From the NCBI GenBank assembly GCA_947584825.1, contig CANPWR010000014.1:1-20679 (forward strand): DNA of 20,679 nt, written 5' to 3'. Below, one piece after another: positions 1 through 6,072 of this stretch (positions are counted from its first letter, which is position 1; each line of letters starts with the position of its first letter). This DNA comes from an uncultured Clostridia bacterium. Lineage in GTDB: Bacteria > Bacillota > Clostridia > Oscillospirales > Ruminococcaceae. Made by a program: the position numbers and the translations under genes. The notes beneath the pieces are model-generated. The model worked only from the letters and a program-made list of their open reading frames with translations, was not told the origin of the DNA and made no database searches.

Positions 1-2
1 CT

Positions 3-251
3 CTTGCACAGAGAGTTGCCGTTGACAGTGTTCCTCATATTAACGAGGCTAAAAAGGCTATTAGAAAAGCCTTTGAAAATGAGAGAGACGAAAAAGGTTT
101 CTCAATAGTTGAAGTGCTTTCAACCTGCCCTACAAACTGGGGACTTTCTCCAGTCGAGGCGCTAGAGAGACTGAGAACAGATATGATTCCTTACTATCCT
201 CTGGGAGTTTTTAAGGACTGCGATGCAAAAAATCCAAAGGAGGAGAAGTAA
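3..251 (+). CDS. 2-oxoacid:ferredoxin oxidoreductase, beta subunit (C-terminal part, 5' truncated by window edge)
   Basis: Partial gene: 82 residues and a TAA stop are visible, and the start lies before the window. The frame reads LAQRVAVDSVPHINEAKKAI and continues through VLSTCPTNWGLSPVEAL to KNPKEEK. The CPTNWGLSP segment is typical of the C-terminal part of the thiamine-diphosphate-binding beta subunit of 2-oxoglutarate/2-oxoisovalerate:ferredoxin oxidoreductases (KorB/VorA type). In that family the subunit carries out decarboxylation and passes electrons to ferredoxin in the cytoplasm. The gamma subunit starts 1 nt after the stop, with its SD inside the last codons, so the two are translationally coupled. 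The exact 2-oxoacid substrate cannot be read from this fragment. Confidence 0.85.
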   Translation, partial: LAQRVAVDSVPHINEAKKAIRKAFENERDEKGFSIVEVLSTCPTNWGLSPVEALERLRTDMIPYYPLGVFKDCDAKNPKEEK

Positions 252-252
252 G

Positions 253-783
253 ATGTTAAATGAAATAATTTTAGCAGGCTTTGGCGGACAGGGAATTTTG
301 TTCGCCGGAAAGATACTTGCATACGGCGGACTGATGGACAACAAGGAGATCTCCTGGCTGCCGTCATACGGTCCTGAGATGAGGGGCGGCACTGCAAACT
401 GCAGTGTGTGCATTTCAGACGACCCTATAGGTTCACCGCTTGTTTTAGAGCCTAATTATCTTATAGCTATGAACACGCCTTCTTTTGACAAGTTTATAGG
501 AAGCGTTCAGCCGGGTGGAAAGGTGTTTGTAGACAGCACGATGATAGATAAAAAATCAGACAGAGATGACATTGAGTGCTTTTACATACCTGCTTCTCAG
601 CTTGCAGAGGAGAATGAAATGTCAGGTATGGCGAACATTATACTGCTTGGAAAGTTAATTAAGGAAACAGGTATAATTTCAATAGACACTTTGCATAAAG
701 CATTTGAAAAGGCAATTCCGCCTAAGAAGGCACATCTTATTGATGTTAATATGAAGGCTATACAGCTTGGACAGCAGGAATAA
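253..783 (+). CDS. 2-oxoacid:ferredoxin oxidoreductase, gamma subunit
   Basis: A 176-residue protein of the pyruvate/ketoisovalerate oxidoreductase gamma family (KorC/VorC type). The glycine-rich GFGGQG motif is at residues 9-14 and the family segment SYGPEMRGGTANC at about 38-50. In this family the gamma subunit completes the complex that oxidatively decarboxylates a 2-oxoacid to an acyl-CoA with ferredoxin as acceptor. The ATG at 253 is chosen because GGAGGAG lies just upstream, inside the beta-subunit gene; an in-frame ATG at 223 would overlap that gene and adds ten residues unlike the family. It is the last gene of its operon, followed by hairpins and a terminator. Whether the substrate is 2-oxoglutarate or a branched-chain oxoacid is undecided. 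Confidence 0.88.
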   Translation: MLNEIILAGFGGQGILFAGKILAYGGLMDNKEISWLPSYGPEMRGGTANCSVCISDDPIGSPLVLEPNYLIAMNTPSFDKFIGSVQPGGKVFVDSTMIDKKSDRDDIECFYIPASQLAEENEMSGMANIILLGKLIKETGIISIDTLHKAFEKAIPPKKAHLIDVNMKAIQLGQQE

Positions 784-836
784 GCGGAAAATCGTTGCTG
801 GTTTTCCGCCTTTGGGCTGTAGTTGTTAAAAGGCGG
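784..836 (+). other. Mutually exclusive 3' hairpins downstream of the oxidoreductase operon
   Basis: Directly after the stop codon, GCGGAAAA (784-791) can pair with TTTTCCGC (802-809), an 8-bp stem with a 10-nt loop. An alternative 8-bp stem pairs CCGCCTTT (806-813) with AAAGGCGG (829-836). The two share 806-809 and cannot form together. Neither is followed by a good T-tract, so the clear intrinsic terminator is the one further down at 921-955. They may stabilise the mRNA 3' end or may simply be decayed terminators. Confidence 0.4.
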
Positions 837-841
837 GTCGG

Positions 842-880
842 AATTGATAATTGATAATTGACAATTGACAATTGATAATT
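842..880. repeat. Short tandem AATTGATAATTGAC-type repeat
   Basis: A 39-bp tract made almost entirely of AATTGATAATTG and ATTGACAATTG units in tandem. It lies in the non-coding gap between the oxidoreductase operon and the regulator island. It is low-complexity, partly self-complementary, and has no coding potential. Similar AATTGAC strings are common spacer repeats in many bacterial genomes; no function is claimed. Confidence 0.7.
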
Positions 881-920
881 TAAAATACACAATTACTATT
901 GGAAAAACGAAATAAAGATT

Positions 921-955
921 AGAAGTAAGAGATTGTTTTCTCTTGCTTCTTTTTT
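921..955 (+). terminator. Rho-independent terminator of the oxidoreductase operon
   Basis: The stem AGAAGTAAGAGA (921-932) pairs with TCTCTTGCTTCT (939-950). All 12 positions pair, one of them a T-G wobble. The loop is 6 nt and a run of five T follows (951-955). It also lies 3 nt beyond the stop codon of the convergent regulator gene, so it may slow transcription from that side too, although the T content is weaker in that direction. Confidence 0.8.
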
Positions 956-1244
956 ATTTCTTTTTATTTGACAAAGAATTAATTATATCTTTAACCAGTT
1001 TTATATCTTCTTCATTAAGATTTGAAATTTCAATTACCTGTTTTTTATTTATTCCCATAAGGTAATCTAGGGATACATTGAAGATTTCAGCTAACCTAAC
1101 TAATATATCAGGTGATGGGGTGCGTTCTAATAACTCATAATACGAAATGGTTGACTTTGAAACCCCCAGTCTCTCTGCTAATTGTGTTTGAGTTAATCTG
1201 TATTGCAGTCGTAATTCCTTAAGTCTTGTTCCGAAATTATCCAT
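954..1244 (-). CDS. XRE-family helix-turn-helix transcriptional regulator (first of a divergent pair)
   Basis: A 96-residue protein with a Cro/C1-type HTH domain over about residues 7-61 (FGTRLKELRLQYRLTQTQLA, then SKSTISYYE as the recognition helix at about 29-37). A short charged C-terminal extension rich in Glu, Asp and Lys may help dimerisation. The ATG at 1244 is chosen because GGAGGTG lies 9 nt upstream on the minus strand; an upstream in-frame ATG at 1271 would sit inside the predicted -10 box. The gene is divergent to a second XRE gene at 1416, and the two N-termini resemble each other (MDNFGTRLK and MDQFANRLK). It probably binds the 17-bp operators between them. Its targets outside the island are unknown. 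The local sequence is more AT-rich than its neighbours, which suggests acquisition. Confidence 0.85.
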   Translation of the reverse strand: MDNFGTRLKELRLQYRLTQTQLAERLGVSKSTISYYELLERTPSPDILVRLAEIFNVSLDYLMGINKKQVIEISNLNEEDIKLVKDIINSLSNKKK

Positions 1245-1266
1245 AATTACTTTCACCTCCATTTTT

Positions 1267-1295
1267 ATCATAGCACATTTTGTATTAAAAAATGT
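1267..1295 (-). promoter_or_regulatory. Predicted promoter of the minus-strand XRE gene
   Basis: On the minus strand an extended -10, TGCTATGAT, is seen (TATGAT at 1272-1267, TG motif just upstream). The -35 position at the usual spacing falls at about 1290-1295 and is poor (ACATTT), as expected with an extended -10. The -35 region overlaps the first operator (1293-1309), so a bound regulator should block RNA polymerase. Confidence 0.55.
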
Positions 1296-1309
1296 TCAAA
1301 TTTAGAACA
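1293..1309. promoter_or_regulatory. Operator 1: TGTTC-N7-GAACA palindrome
   Basis: The 17-bp sequence TGTTCAAATTTAGAACA has perfect 5-bp arms and inner A-T symmetry around a central T, with one mismatched pair. An almost identical copy lies at 1352-1368. The size and symmetry fit an XRE-family dimer site. It overlaps the -35 region of the minus-strand regulator gene. Binding is inferred. Confidence 0.65.
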
Positions 1310-1351
1310 TCATTATTTTAGCATAGAAAAATAATATATTCTATTAGCAAA

Positions 1352-1368
1352 TGTTCCAAATTAGAACA
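1352..1368. promoter_or_regulatory. Operator 2: TGTTC-N7-GAACA palindrome
   Basis: TGTTCCAAATTAGAACA has the same arms and the same AAATT core as operator 1. The two centres are 59 bp apart. It overlaps the predicted -35 of the plus-strand XRE gene (-10 TATGAT at 1385-1390). The pair gives each divergent promoter its own copy of the site. Confidence 0.65.
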
Positions 1369-1390
1369 GACATTTTTGTGAAAATATGAT
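1361..1390 (+). promoter_or_regulatory. Predicted promoter of the plus-strand XRE gene
   Basis: The -10 box TATGAT is at 1385-1390, the same hexamer as used by the divergent promoter. A weak -35 (TTAGAA or TAGAAC, 1361-1367) sits 17-18 bp upstream inside operator 2. Confidence 0.5.
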
Positions 1391-1415
1391 AAAATTGAAA
1401 AAAGGGAGTGATATA

Positions 1416-1628
1416 ATGGATCAATTTGCAAATAGACTTAAACAAGCAAGAAAAATGGCTGGACTTACTCAGGAGCAAGTATCATTTGAATTGGAGATAT
1501 CTAGAAGTAATATATCAAAATATGAAAATGGAGATATAAGTCCTAATATTAAAACAATTAGAGAATTGATGAAATTATATAAAGTTGACGCAAATTATCT
1601 GTTTGGTACTGATGAGGATAATATGTAA
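1416..1628 (+). CDS. XRE-family helix-turn-helix transcriptional regulator (second of a divergent pair)
   Basis: A 70-residue protein consisting almost only of a Cro/C1 HTH domain: helices around FANRLKQARKMAGLTQEQVS, recognition helix about 29-37 (SRSNISKYE), then PNIKTIRELMKLYKVDANYL. The ATG at 1416 follows GGGAG with normal spacing; the in-frame ATG at 1386 lies within the -10 box. With no C-terminal domain it resembles a Cro-like partner to the longer divergent regulator, and the recognition helices are similar enough that both could read TGTTC-N7-GAACA. No phage, toxin, transposase or other cargo gene is next to the pair. Codon use is AT-biased (many AGA and ATA) compared with pyrH downstream. 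Confidence 0.83.
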   Translation: MDQFANRLKQARKMAGLTQEQVSFELEISRSNISKYENGDISPNIKTIRELMKLYKVDANYLFGTDEDNM

Positions 1629-1709
1629 ATATTTAAAATTTTTTACTATGTATAGCCCGCCGTTGTACATATTATCACATTAATTTAATTTTTCAAAGGC
1701 GGCAGAGCC

Positions 1710-1734
1710 ACCGGCGGCTCGCCGGTATTTTTTT
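1710..1734 (+). terminator. Rho-independent terminator after the XRE gene
   Basis: ACCGGCG (1710-1716) pairs perfectly with CGCCGGT (1720-1726) around a GCT loop, followed by A and seven T (1728-1734). GAGCC (1705-1709) could alternatively pair with GGCTC (1716-1720). It isolates the regulator island from the pyrH operon. Confidence 0.85.
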
Positions 1735-1735
1735 A

Positions 1736-1764
1736 TTTACATTTCAGGTTCTTTATGGTATACT
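1736..1764 (+). promoter_or_regulatory. Promoter of the pyrH operon
   Basis: TTTACA (1736-1741), a 17-bp spacer and TATACT (1759-1764) form a near-consensus housekeeping promoter just after the terminator. The expected transcription start is about 1771. That leaves a 29-nt leader to the GTG start at 1800. Confidence 0.75.
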
Positions 1765-1799
1765 GTTAAATAGCAATATTGAATAAAGGATGTGTTTTA

Positions 1800-2513
1800 G
1801 TGAAACCGAAGTATAACAGGATTCTTTTGAAGCTTAGCGGCGAAGCTTTAGCAGGCGATAAGCAAATGGGTTTGAGTTATGACGTTATAAACTCATTCGG
1901 AAAAGCTATCAAGAAATGCGTCGACGCAGGAGTTGAAGTCGGAATAGTAGTCGGCGGAGGTAATTTCTGGAGAGGACGTTCAAGCGGAGCAATGGACAGA
2001 ACAAGAGCAGATCATATCGGTATGCTTGCTACTGCTATGAACGCACTTGCAGTTGCTGACGGTTTGGAAAACTGCGGATTGCAGGTCAGGGTTCAGACGG
2101 CAATATCAATGCCGCAGGTTGCAGAGCCTTATATAAGAAATCGTGCGATGCGTCATTTTGAAAAGGGAAGAGTTGTTATATTCGGCTGCGGAACGGGAAA
2201 TCCGTTCTTTTCAACTGACACTGCGGCGGCGCTTAGAGCGGCGGAGATCGAAGCCGACATATTCTTTAAGGCGACTATGGTCGACGGAGTATATGATAAA
2301 GATCCTCATCGATTCAAAGACGCTGTAAAGTATGACGAGCTTTCGTTTAATGAAATATTGTCTAAAGGCTTGCAGGTTATGGATTCTACAGCGGCAGCGA
2401 TGTGCAAGGATAACAACATACCGATTTATGTGTTTGATTTAGCCGATCCTGAAAACATATATAAAGCATGTATGGGTGAGCCGGTCGGAACTAAAGTAAC
2501 GAATAAATTATAA
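1800..2513 (+). CDS. pyrH: UMP kinase
   Basis: The bacterial UMP kinase of the amino-acid-kinase fold phosphorylates UMP to UDP in pyrimidine nucleotide synthesis. The 237-residue protein shows RILLKLSGEALAGD (about 7-20), the nucleotide loop VVGGGNFWRG (about 50-59), FFSTDTAAALRAAEI (about 136-150) and FKATMVDGVYDKDP, all typical of PyrH. Length matches the family (about 240). The start is taken as GTG at 1800 because AAAGGA sits 9 nt upstream. A TTG at 1779 is also in frame, but it is only about 8 nt after the predicted transcription start and has no SD. It is the first gene of the operon and is followed by frr after 20 nt. In many Firmicutes rpsB and tsf precede pyrH; here the regulator island does instead. 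Confidence 0.95.
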   Translation: MKPKYNRILLKLSGEALAGDKQMGLSYDVINSFGKAIKKCVDAGVEVGIVVGGGNFWRGRSSGAMDRTRADHIGMLATAMNALAVADGLENCGLQVRVQTAISMPQVAEPYIRNRAMRHFEKGRVVIFGCGTGNPFFSTDTAAALRAAEIEADIFFKATMVDGVYDKDPHRFKDAVKYDELSFNEILSKGLQVMDSTAAAMCKDNNIPIYVFDLADPENIYKACMGEPVGTKVTNKL

Positions 2514-2533
2514 AACAGTAAAGGAGAATTATT

Positions 2534-3088
2534 ATGAAAGAGGTACTTAATAAGGCAGAGGAAAAGATGAACAAGACTATAAATGGTCTGAAGAATGAAT
2601 TTGCGTCAATAAGGGCAGGAAGAGCAAACCCGTCTGTATTGGATAAGGTTTTAGTAGATTATTACGGAACTCCGACTCCTATAAATCAGATGGCAGCCGT
2701 TTCGGTTTCGGAGGCAAGAGTTTTGGTTATTCAGCCGTGGGACAAGAGCCTTATAAAAGATATTGAAAAGGCTATTCAGGCATCGGATATTGGAATCAAT
2801 CCTGCAAATGACGGAAATGTTATCAGACTTACATTTCCACAGCTTACTGAGGACAGAAGAAAGGAAATCGTTAAGGATTTGAAGAAGTACGGTGAGGAAG
2901 CAAAGGTAGCTATACGTTCTGCACGCCGTGACGCTAATGAAAAGTTAAAGGCAATGAAGAAAAATTCCGAACTTACTGAGGATGATTTGAAAAACGGCGA
3001 GGAAAAAACTCAGAAGCTGACTGATAAATTCACTAAGAATATAGATGAGATAGTTTCCGAAAAAGAAAAGGAAGTTATGTCTATCTAG
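2534..3088 (+). CDS. frr: Ribosome recycling factor
   Basis: RRF works with EF-G to split post-termination ribosomes in the cytoplasm. The 184-residue length is typical. Family landmarks are RAGRANPSVLDKVLVDYYG (about 28-46), the hinge region around TPINQMAAVSV, INPANDGNVIRLTFPQLTEDRRKE, and the long helical C-terminal part with AKVAIRSARRDANEKLK. AAAGGAG precedes the ATG at normal spacing. pyrH-frr adjacency is conserved across bacteria. An intergenic hairpin (3092-3114) separates it from uppS. Confidence 0.97.
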   Translation: MKEVLNKAEEKMNKTINGLKNEFASIRAGRANPSVLDKVLVDYYGTPTPINQMAAVSVSEARVLVIQPWDKSLIKDIEKAIQASDIGINPANDGNVIRLTFPQLTEDRRKEIVKDLKKYGEEAKVAIRSARRDANEKLKAMKKNSELTEDDLKNGEEKTQKLTDKFTKNIDEIVSEKEKEVMSI

Positions 3089-3091
3089 TTA

Positions 3092-3114
3092 ATAAAGAGC
3101 ATTAATGTCTTTAT
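3092..3114 (+). other. Intercistronic hairpin just 5' of the uppS SD
   Basis: ATAAAGA (3092-3098) pairs perfectly with TCTTTAT (3108-3114). The loop holds a second small palindrome, CATTAATG. The SD CGGAGG begins directly after the stem. There is no T-tract, so it is not a terminator. It may define mRNA processing or keep the SD exposed. Confidence 0.45.
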
Positions 3115-3129
3115 CGGAGGTTTCAGTGC

Positions 3130-3864
3130 GTGGTAGTAAATAGCAAAAAGCGTGAAGATACAAAAGAAATTTTAGTTCCAAAGCATATAGGCGTTATAAT
3201 GGACGGAAACGGCAGATGGGCAAAAAAGCGTTTGCTGCCCAGAAAGCTCGGGCACAGAGAAGGTGCAAAAACTTTCAAGAAAATAGCTCTTGCTGGTAAG
3301 GCTATGGGTGTTGAGTTTATGACCTTCTATGCGTTTTCAACTGAGAACTGGAAACGCCCAAAGGACGAGGTCGACGCTATAATGAAGCTCTTTGAAGATT
3401 ATTTAGACGACGTATCGTCATTTGAAAAGGAAAACATCAGGCTTATTTTTATCGGAGACAGGTCGGCGCTTTCTGAAAATTTGCAAAAAAAGATGAAGCA
3501 CGCTGAGGAAATATCAAAGGATTTTAAATCAATGACGGTAATACTGGCTGTAAATTACGGTGGTCAGAACGAGATTTGCCGAAGCGTAAGGGAAATAGCG
3601 AAAAAGGTAAAAAACAACGAGCTTGCAGTTGACGATATTGACGAGCGTCTTATTGAAGATAATCTTTATACTAAGGATATTCCACCTGTTGATTTGATCA
3701 TAAGACCTAGCGGAGAGATGAGACTTTCAAATTTTCTTATATGGCAGTCTGCTTATGCAGAGTATTATTTCACTGATATTTTATGGCCTGATTTTAAGGA
3801 AAAAGATTTAGAGGACGCTATAAGGTCGTATAGTGAACGACACAGAAGATTCGGCGGGGTTTAG
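3130..3864 (+). CDS. uppS: Isoprenyl transferase / undecaprenyl diphosphate synthase
   Basis: A cis-prenyltransferase that extends farnesyl-PP with isopentenyl-PP to the C55 lipid carrier used for peptidoglycan and teichoic acid export. The 244 residues include HIGVIMDGNGRWAKKR with the essential Asp at residue 25, FYAFSTENWKRP, and the C-terminal RPSGEMRLSNFLIWQSAYAE (R192, R198) that binds pyrophosphate. The second residue of the usual RTSGE motif is Pro, a mild departure. The start is GTG at 3130, 9 nt after GGAGG; another GTG at 3126 is in a frame that soon stops. It lies upstream of cdsA as in most Firmicutes. Its products feed the same envelope pathways as cdsA and dxr. Confidence 0.95.
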   Translation: MVVNSKKREDTKEILVPKHIGVIMDGNGRWAKKRLLPRKLGHREGAKTFKKIALAGKAMGVEFMTFYAFSTENWKRPKDEVDAIMKLFEDYLDDVSSFEKENIRLIFIGDRSALSENLQKKMKHAEEISKDFKSMTVILAVNYGGQNEICRSVREIAKKVKNNELAVDDIDERLIEDNLYTKDIPPVDLIIRPSGEMRLSNFLIWQSAYAEYYFTDILWPDFKEKDLEDAIRSYSERHRRFGGV

Positions 3865-3865
3865 A

Positions 3866-3909
3866 ATTATATAACTGAGTATATAGGCTGGATAAGCCAG
3901 TATACAGGT
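3866..3909 (+). other. Structured uppS-cdsA intercistronic region
   Basis: The gap holds an imperfect nested stem: GGCT/AGCC around GGATA, flanked by TATA/TATA pairs and CTG/CAG with small bulges. An alternative is CTGG/CCAG around ATAAG. It lacks a T-tract. Weak evidence only. Confidence 0.25.
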
Positions 3910-3930
3910 TTAAAAGACGAAAGTAAAAAT

Positions 3931-3967
3931 AGGAGGATTGCTCCTTAAGGAGCGTATTGCGGATATG
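3931..3967 (+). promoter_or_regulatory. SD-hairpin-AUG initiation region of cdsA
   Basis: AGGAGG (3931-3936) is separated from the ATG at 3965 by 28 nt. The gap holds the perfect palindrome GCTCCTTAAGGAGC (3940-3953): a 5-bp stem with UUAA loop, extendable by one U-G pair. Looping it out leaves 12-14 nt between SD and AUG. The right arm itself contains AAGGAG, a possible second SD 12 nt from the ATG, and the left arm CTCCTT could pair with either SD. The same 14-mer recurs before hisD. Functional effect is inferred. Confidence 0.6.
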
Positions 3968-4792
3968 CTGACAAGAATTATTTCTGCCGCTGCGGCAATT
4001 GTTATTGCGGTAGTTGTGCTTTTCTTTCACAACACGATAGTGCTTAATATTGCGGTGGCAGCACTTATTGAGATTGCGCTTTTTGAGCTTTTCAGAGCAG
4101 AGGATTGTTTGAAATTCAAGGTAACGCAGGCTGTTTGTTATATTTTTGCACTGTCTGTTCCTTTTTCAAATTATCTGTTAAAACTTAGTGACAACATAAT
4201 GTATTATATCTCTGCTGCTTTTTTGCTTGTAATGTTTTTGTCATTTCTTGGATACTATAAGACAATGAAGTTTGAAAAGCTATCTCTTATGATTTTCGCA
4301 GCGGCATTTGTATCTGTTTCAATGTCAACGCTTCTGTATTTGAACAGAACAGGCGGCAGAAATGGATTGTTCTATGTTGTGCTATCTCTTTGCGGCGCAT
4401 GGTTTGCAGACAGCGGAGCGTATTTTGCAGGTACATTCTTAGGGAAGCACAAGCTTTGTCCGAATATTAGTCCTAAAAAAACCGTTGAAGGATTAGTAGG
4501 CGGTGTTATTACAAACGGAATAATATTTGTTATTCTTGGCTTTGGATATTCAAGAATTGCATCAGCAGTTACAGATGTGAATTATATTCTTTTGTTTGTG
4601 CTTGGAATGATTTGTGCACTTATGGGACTTCTGGGCGATTTATCTGCGTCTCTTATAAAGAGACAGACAGGAATTAAGGATTACGGAAATATAATGCCCG
4701 GTCACGGTGGAGTTATGGACAGGTTTGACAGTGTGCTGTTTGTAGCTCCGTTTATGACGGTAGCACTGGGTATATTTAATATTTTAAAATAG
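3965..4792 (+). CDS. cdsA: Phosphatidate cytidylyltransferase (CDP-diacylglycerol synthase)
   Basis: An integral membrane enzyme making CDP-diacylglycerol from CTP and phosphatidic acid, the branch point to phospholipids. The 275 residues contain many hydrophobic spans and the full C-terminal family signature at 229-255: SLIKR, then KDYGNIMPGHGGVMDRFD. DSGAYFAGTFLGKHKL and SPKKTVEGLVGG lie before it. The start at ATG 3965 (MLTRIISAAAAIV) matches the usual short N-terminus. A TTG at 3938 is in frame but touches the SD and would translate through the palindrome. It sits between uppS and dxr as in many Firmicutes. The unusual initiation region is described separately. Confidence 0.94.
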   Translation: MLTRIISAAAAIVIAVVVLFFHNTIVLNIAVAALIEIALFELFRAEDCLKFKVTQAVCYIFALSVPFSNYLLKLSDNIMYYISAAFLLVMFLSFLGYYKTMKFEKLSLMIFAAAFVSVSMSTLLYLNRTGGRNGLFYVVLSLCGAWFADSGAYFAGTFLGKHKLCPNISPKKTVEGLVGGVITNGIIFVILGFGYSRIASAVTDVNYILLFVLGMICALMGLLGDLSASLIKRQTGIKDYGNIMPGHGGVMDRFDSVLFVAPFMTVALGIFNILK

Positions 4793-4798
4793 AAGATC

Positions 4799-4830
4799 AA
4801 TAGGGGCAAGCGGAAAAGGCTTCCCCTATT
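4799..4830 (+). other. Strong hairpin after cdsA
   Basis: AATAGGGG (4799-4806) pairs with CCCCTATT (4823-4830). Inside it AAGC (4808-4811) pairs with GCTT (4819-4822) around a 7-nt loop. This is a 12-bp two-part stem with one bulged C. The following sequence AAGTGTTTAATTAGG is only moderately T-rich, so it could be a leaky terminator, an mRNA-stabilising element or a processing site between cdsA and dxr. Confidence 0.6.
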
Positions 4831-4874
4831 AAGTGTTTAATTAGGATTTTGATAAATTAACTATAAACATATAT

Positions 4875-4913
4875 GGGAGGTATGCCCTATAGGGCATAGT
4901 CACAAAAGCAATG
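4875..4913 (+). promoter_or_regulatory. SD-hairpin-AUG initiation region of dxr
   Basis: GGGAGG (4875-4880) is followed at once by TATGCCC (4881-4887), loop TATA and GGGCATA (4892-4898), a perfect 7-bp stem. Then 12 nt lead to the ATG at 4911. Linear SD-AUG distance is 30 nt; with the hairpin looped out it is 12 nt. No alternative SD is close to the ATG, so the hairpin-bridged SD is the only good candidate. Confidence 0.65.
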
Positions 4914-6050
4914 AAAACTATATCTGTTTTAGGGTCAACAGGTTCTATTGGAACTCAGGCATTAGATATTGCAAGACTGCATAAAATTAATATAAAAGCT
5001 TTGGCGGCAAAAAGCAACGTTTCGCTATTGACCGAACAGGCAAAGGAATTTAGCGCTGAGTATGTTTGTATCTATGACAATGATAAATACAAAGAGCTGA
5101 AAGAAAATTTTAAGGGAACAGGTGTAAAAGTCCTCTGCGGAATGGAGGGGCTCTGTGAAATAGCAATGCTCGGCGGAGTTGACATATTGCTCAATTCGGT
5201 TGTGGGAATGGTAGGTCTAAAGCCGACTCTTGAGGCGATTGAAAATGGCGTTGATATTGCTCTGGCAAACAAGGAAACCTTAGTGACGGGCGGAAAGCTA
5301 GTCATTGATAAAGCTAATGATAAGGGAGTTAAAATTCTTCCTGTTGACAGCGAACATTCGGCGATATTTCAGTGTCTTCAGGGCAATGAAATGAATGAGA
5401 TAAACAAGATAATCCTTACAGCGTCAGGCGGACCGTTCTTCGGCAGAAAAAAGAGCGAACTTGAAAATGTAAGCGTTGAGCAGGCGTTAAATCACCCCAA
5501 CTGGTCAATGGGTAATAAAATTACCATTGACTCTGCTACACTAATGAACAAGGGACTTGAATTTATAGAGGCTATGTGGCTGTTTGACTTAAAGCCTGAG
5601 CAGATAGAGATAGTTGTTCATAGGGAGAGCGTTATACATTCAGCAGTAGAGTATAAGGACGGGTCTGTTATCGCACAGATGGGAGTGCCTGATATGAGAC
5701 TACCCATACAATATGCACTGTTATACCCTAAAAGAATTTACTGCAATGAAAAGACGCTGTCGCTTACCGATTACGGAACGCTTTCTTTCTCAAAGCCTGA
5801 CTATGAAACCTTCGACTGTCTCAGAGCATGTATAAAGGCAATAACTGTAGGAGATTCAATGCCCGCTGTTGTAAACGGTGCAAACGAGCAGGCGGTAGAA
5901 CTTTTTCTGGAAAACAGAATTTCATTTTTACAAATTGGGGAGCTTGTACAATCGGCTCTGGAAAGTATTAAGCCTAGAAAAATCACTTGCCTTGATGATG
6001 TCTTGCAGGCTGACAAAGCGGCTAGGGAATTTGTCCTGAGCAGGATTTAA
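4911..6050 (+). CDS. dxr: 1-deoxy-D-xylulose 5-phosphate reductoisomerase
   Basis: Converts DXP to 2-C-methyl-D-erythritol 4-phosphate with NADPH, the committed step of the MEP isoprenoid pathway. The 379 residues show the NADPH loop VLGSTGSIGTQALDI (6-20), ALANKETLVTGG (117-128), the metal-binding PVDSEH (D146, E148) and NHPNWSMGNKITIDSATLMNKGLEFIEA with E217. Length is normal. It lies between cdsA and rseP, with ispG, a later enzyme of the same pathway, two genes downstream. The start is fixed by the N-terminal Rossmann motif; no earlier in-frame start fits. Confidence 0.96.
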   Translation: MKTISVLGSTGSIGTQALDIARLHKINIKALAAKSNVSLLTEQAKEFSAEYVCIYDNDKYKELKENFKGTGVKVLCGMEGLCEIAMLGGVDILLNSVVGMVGLKPTLEAIENGVDIALANKETLVTGGKLVIDKANDKGVKILPVDSEHSAIFQCLQGNEMNEINKIILTASGGPFFGRKKSELENVSVEQALNHPNWSMGNKITIDSATLMNKGLEFIEAMWLFDLKPEQIEIVVHRESVIHSAVEYKDGSVIAQMGVPDMRLPIQYALLYPKRIYCNEKTLSLTDYGTLSFSKPDYETFDCLRACIKAITVGDSMPAVVNGANEQAVELFLENRISFLQIGELVQSALESIKPRKITCLDDVLQADKAAREFVLSRI

Positions 6051-6072
6051 TTTAACTGATTGAGAGGTTCAG

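Noticed and set aside
1293..1368. LexA (SOS) boxes
   Set aside because: The Gram-positive LexA box is CGAAC-N4-GTTCG, with GAAC on the left. Here the arms are TGTTC on the left and GAACA on the right with a 7-nt gap, so the orientation and spacing differ.
3938..3964. TTG at 3938 as the cdsA start
   Set aside because: It is 1 nt from the SD and would add nine residues encoded by the palindrome. The ATG at 3965 gives the normal N-terminus for the family.
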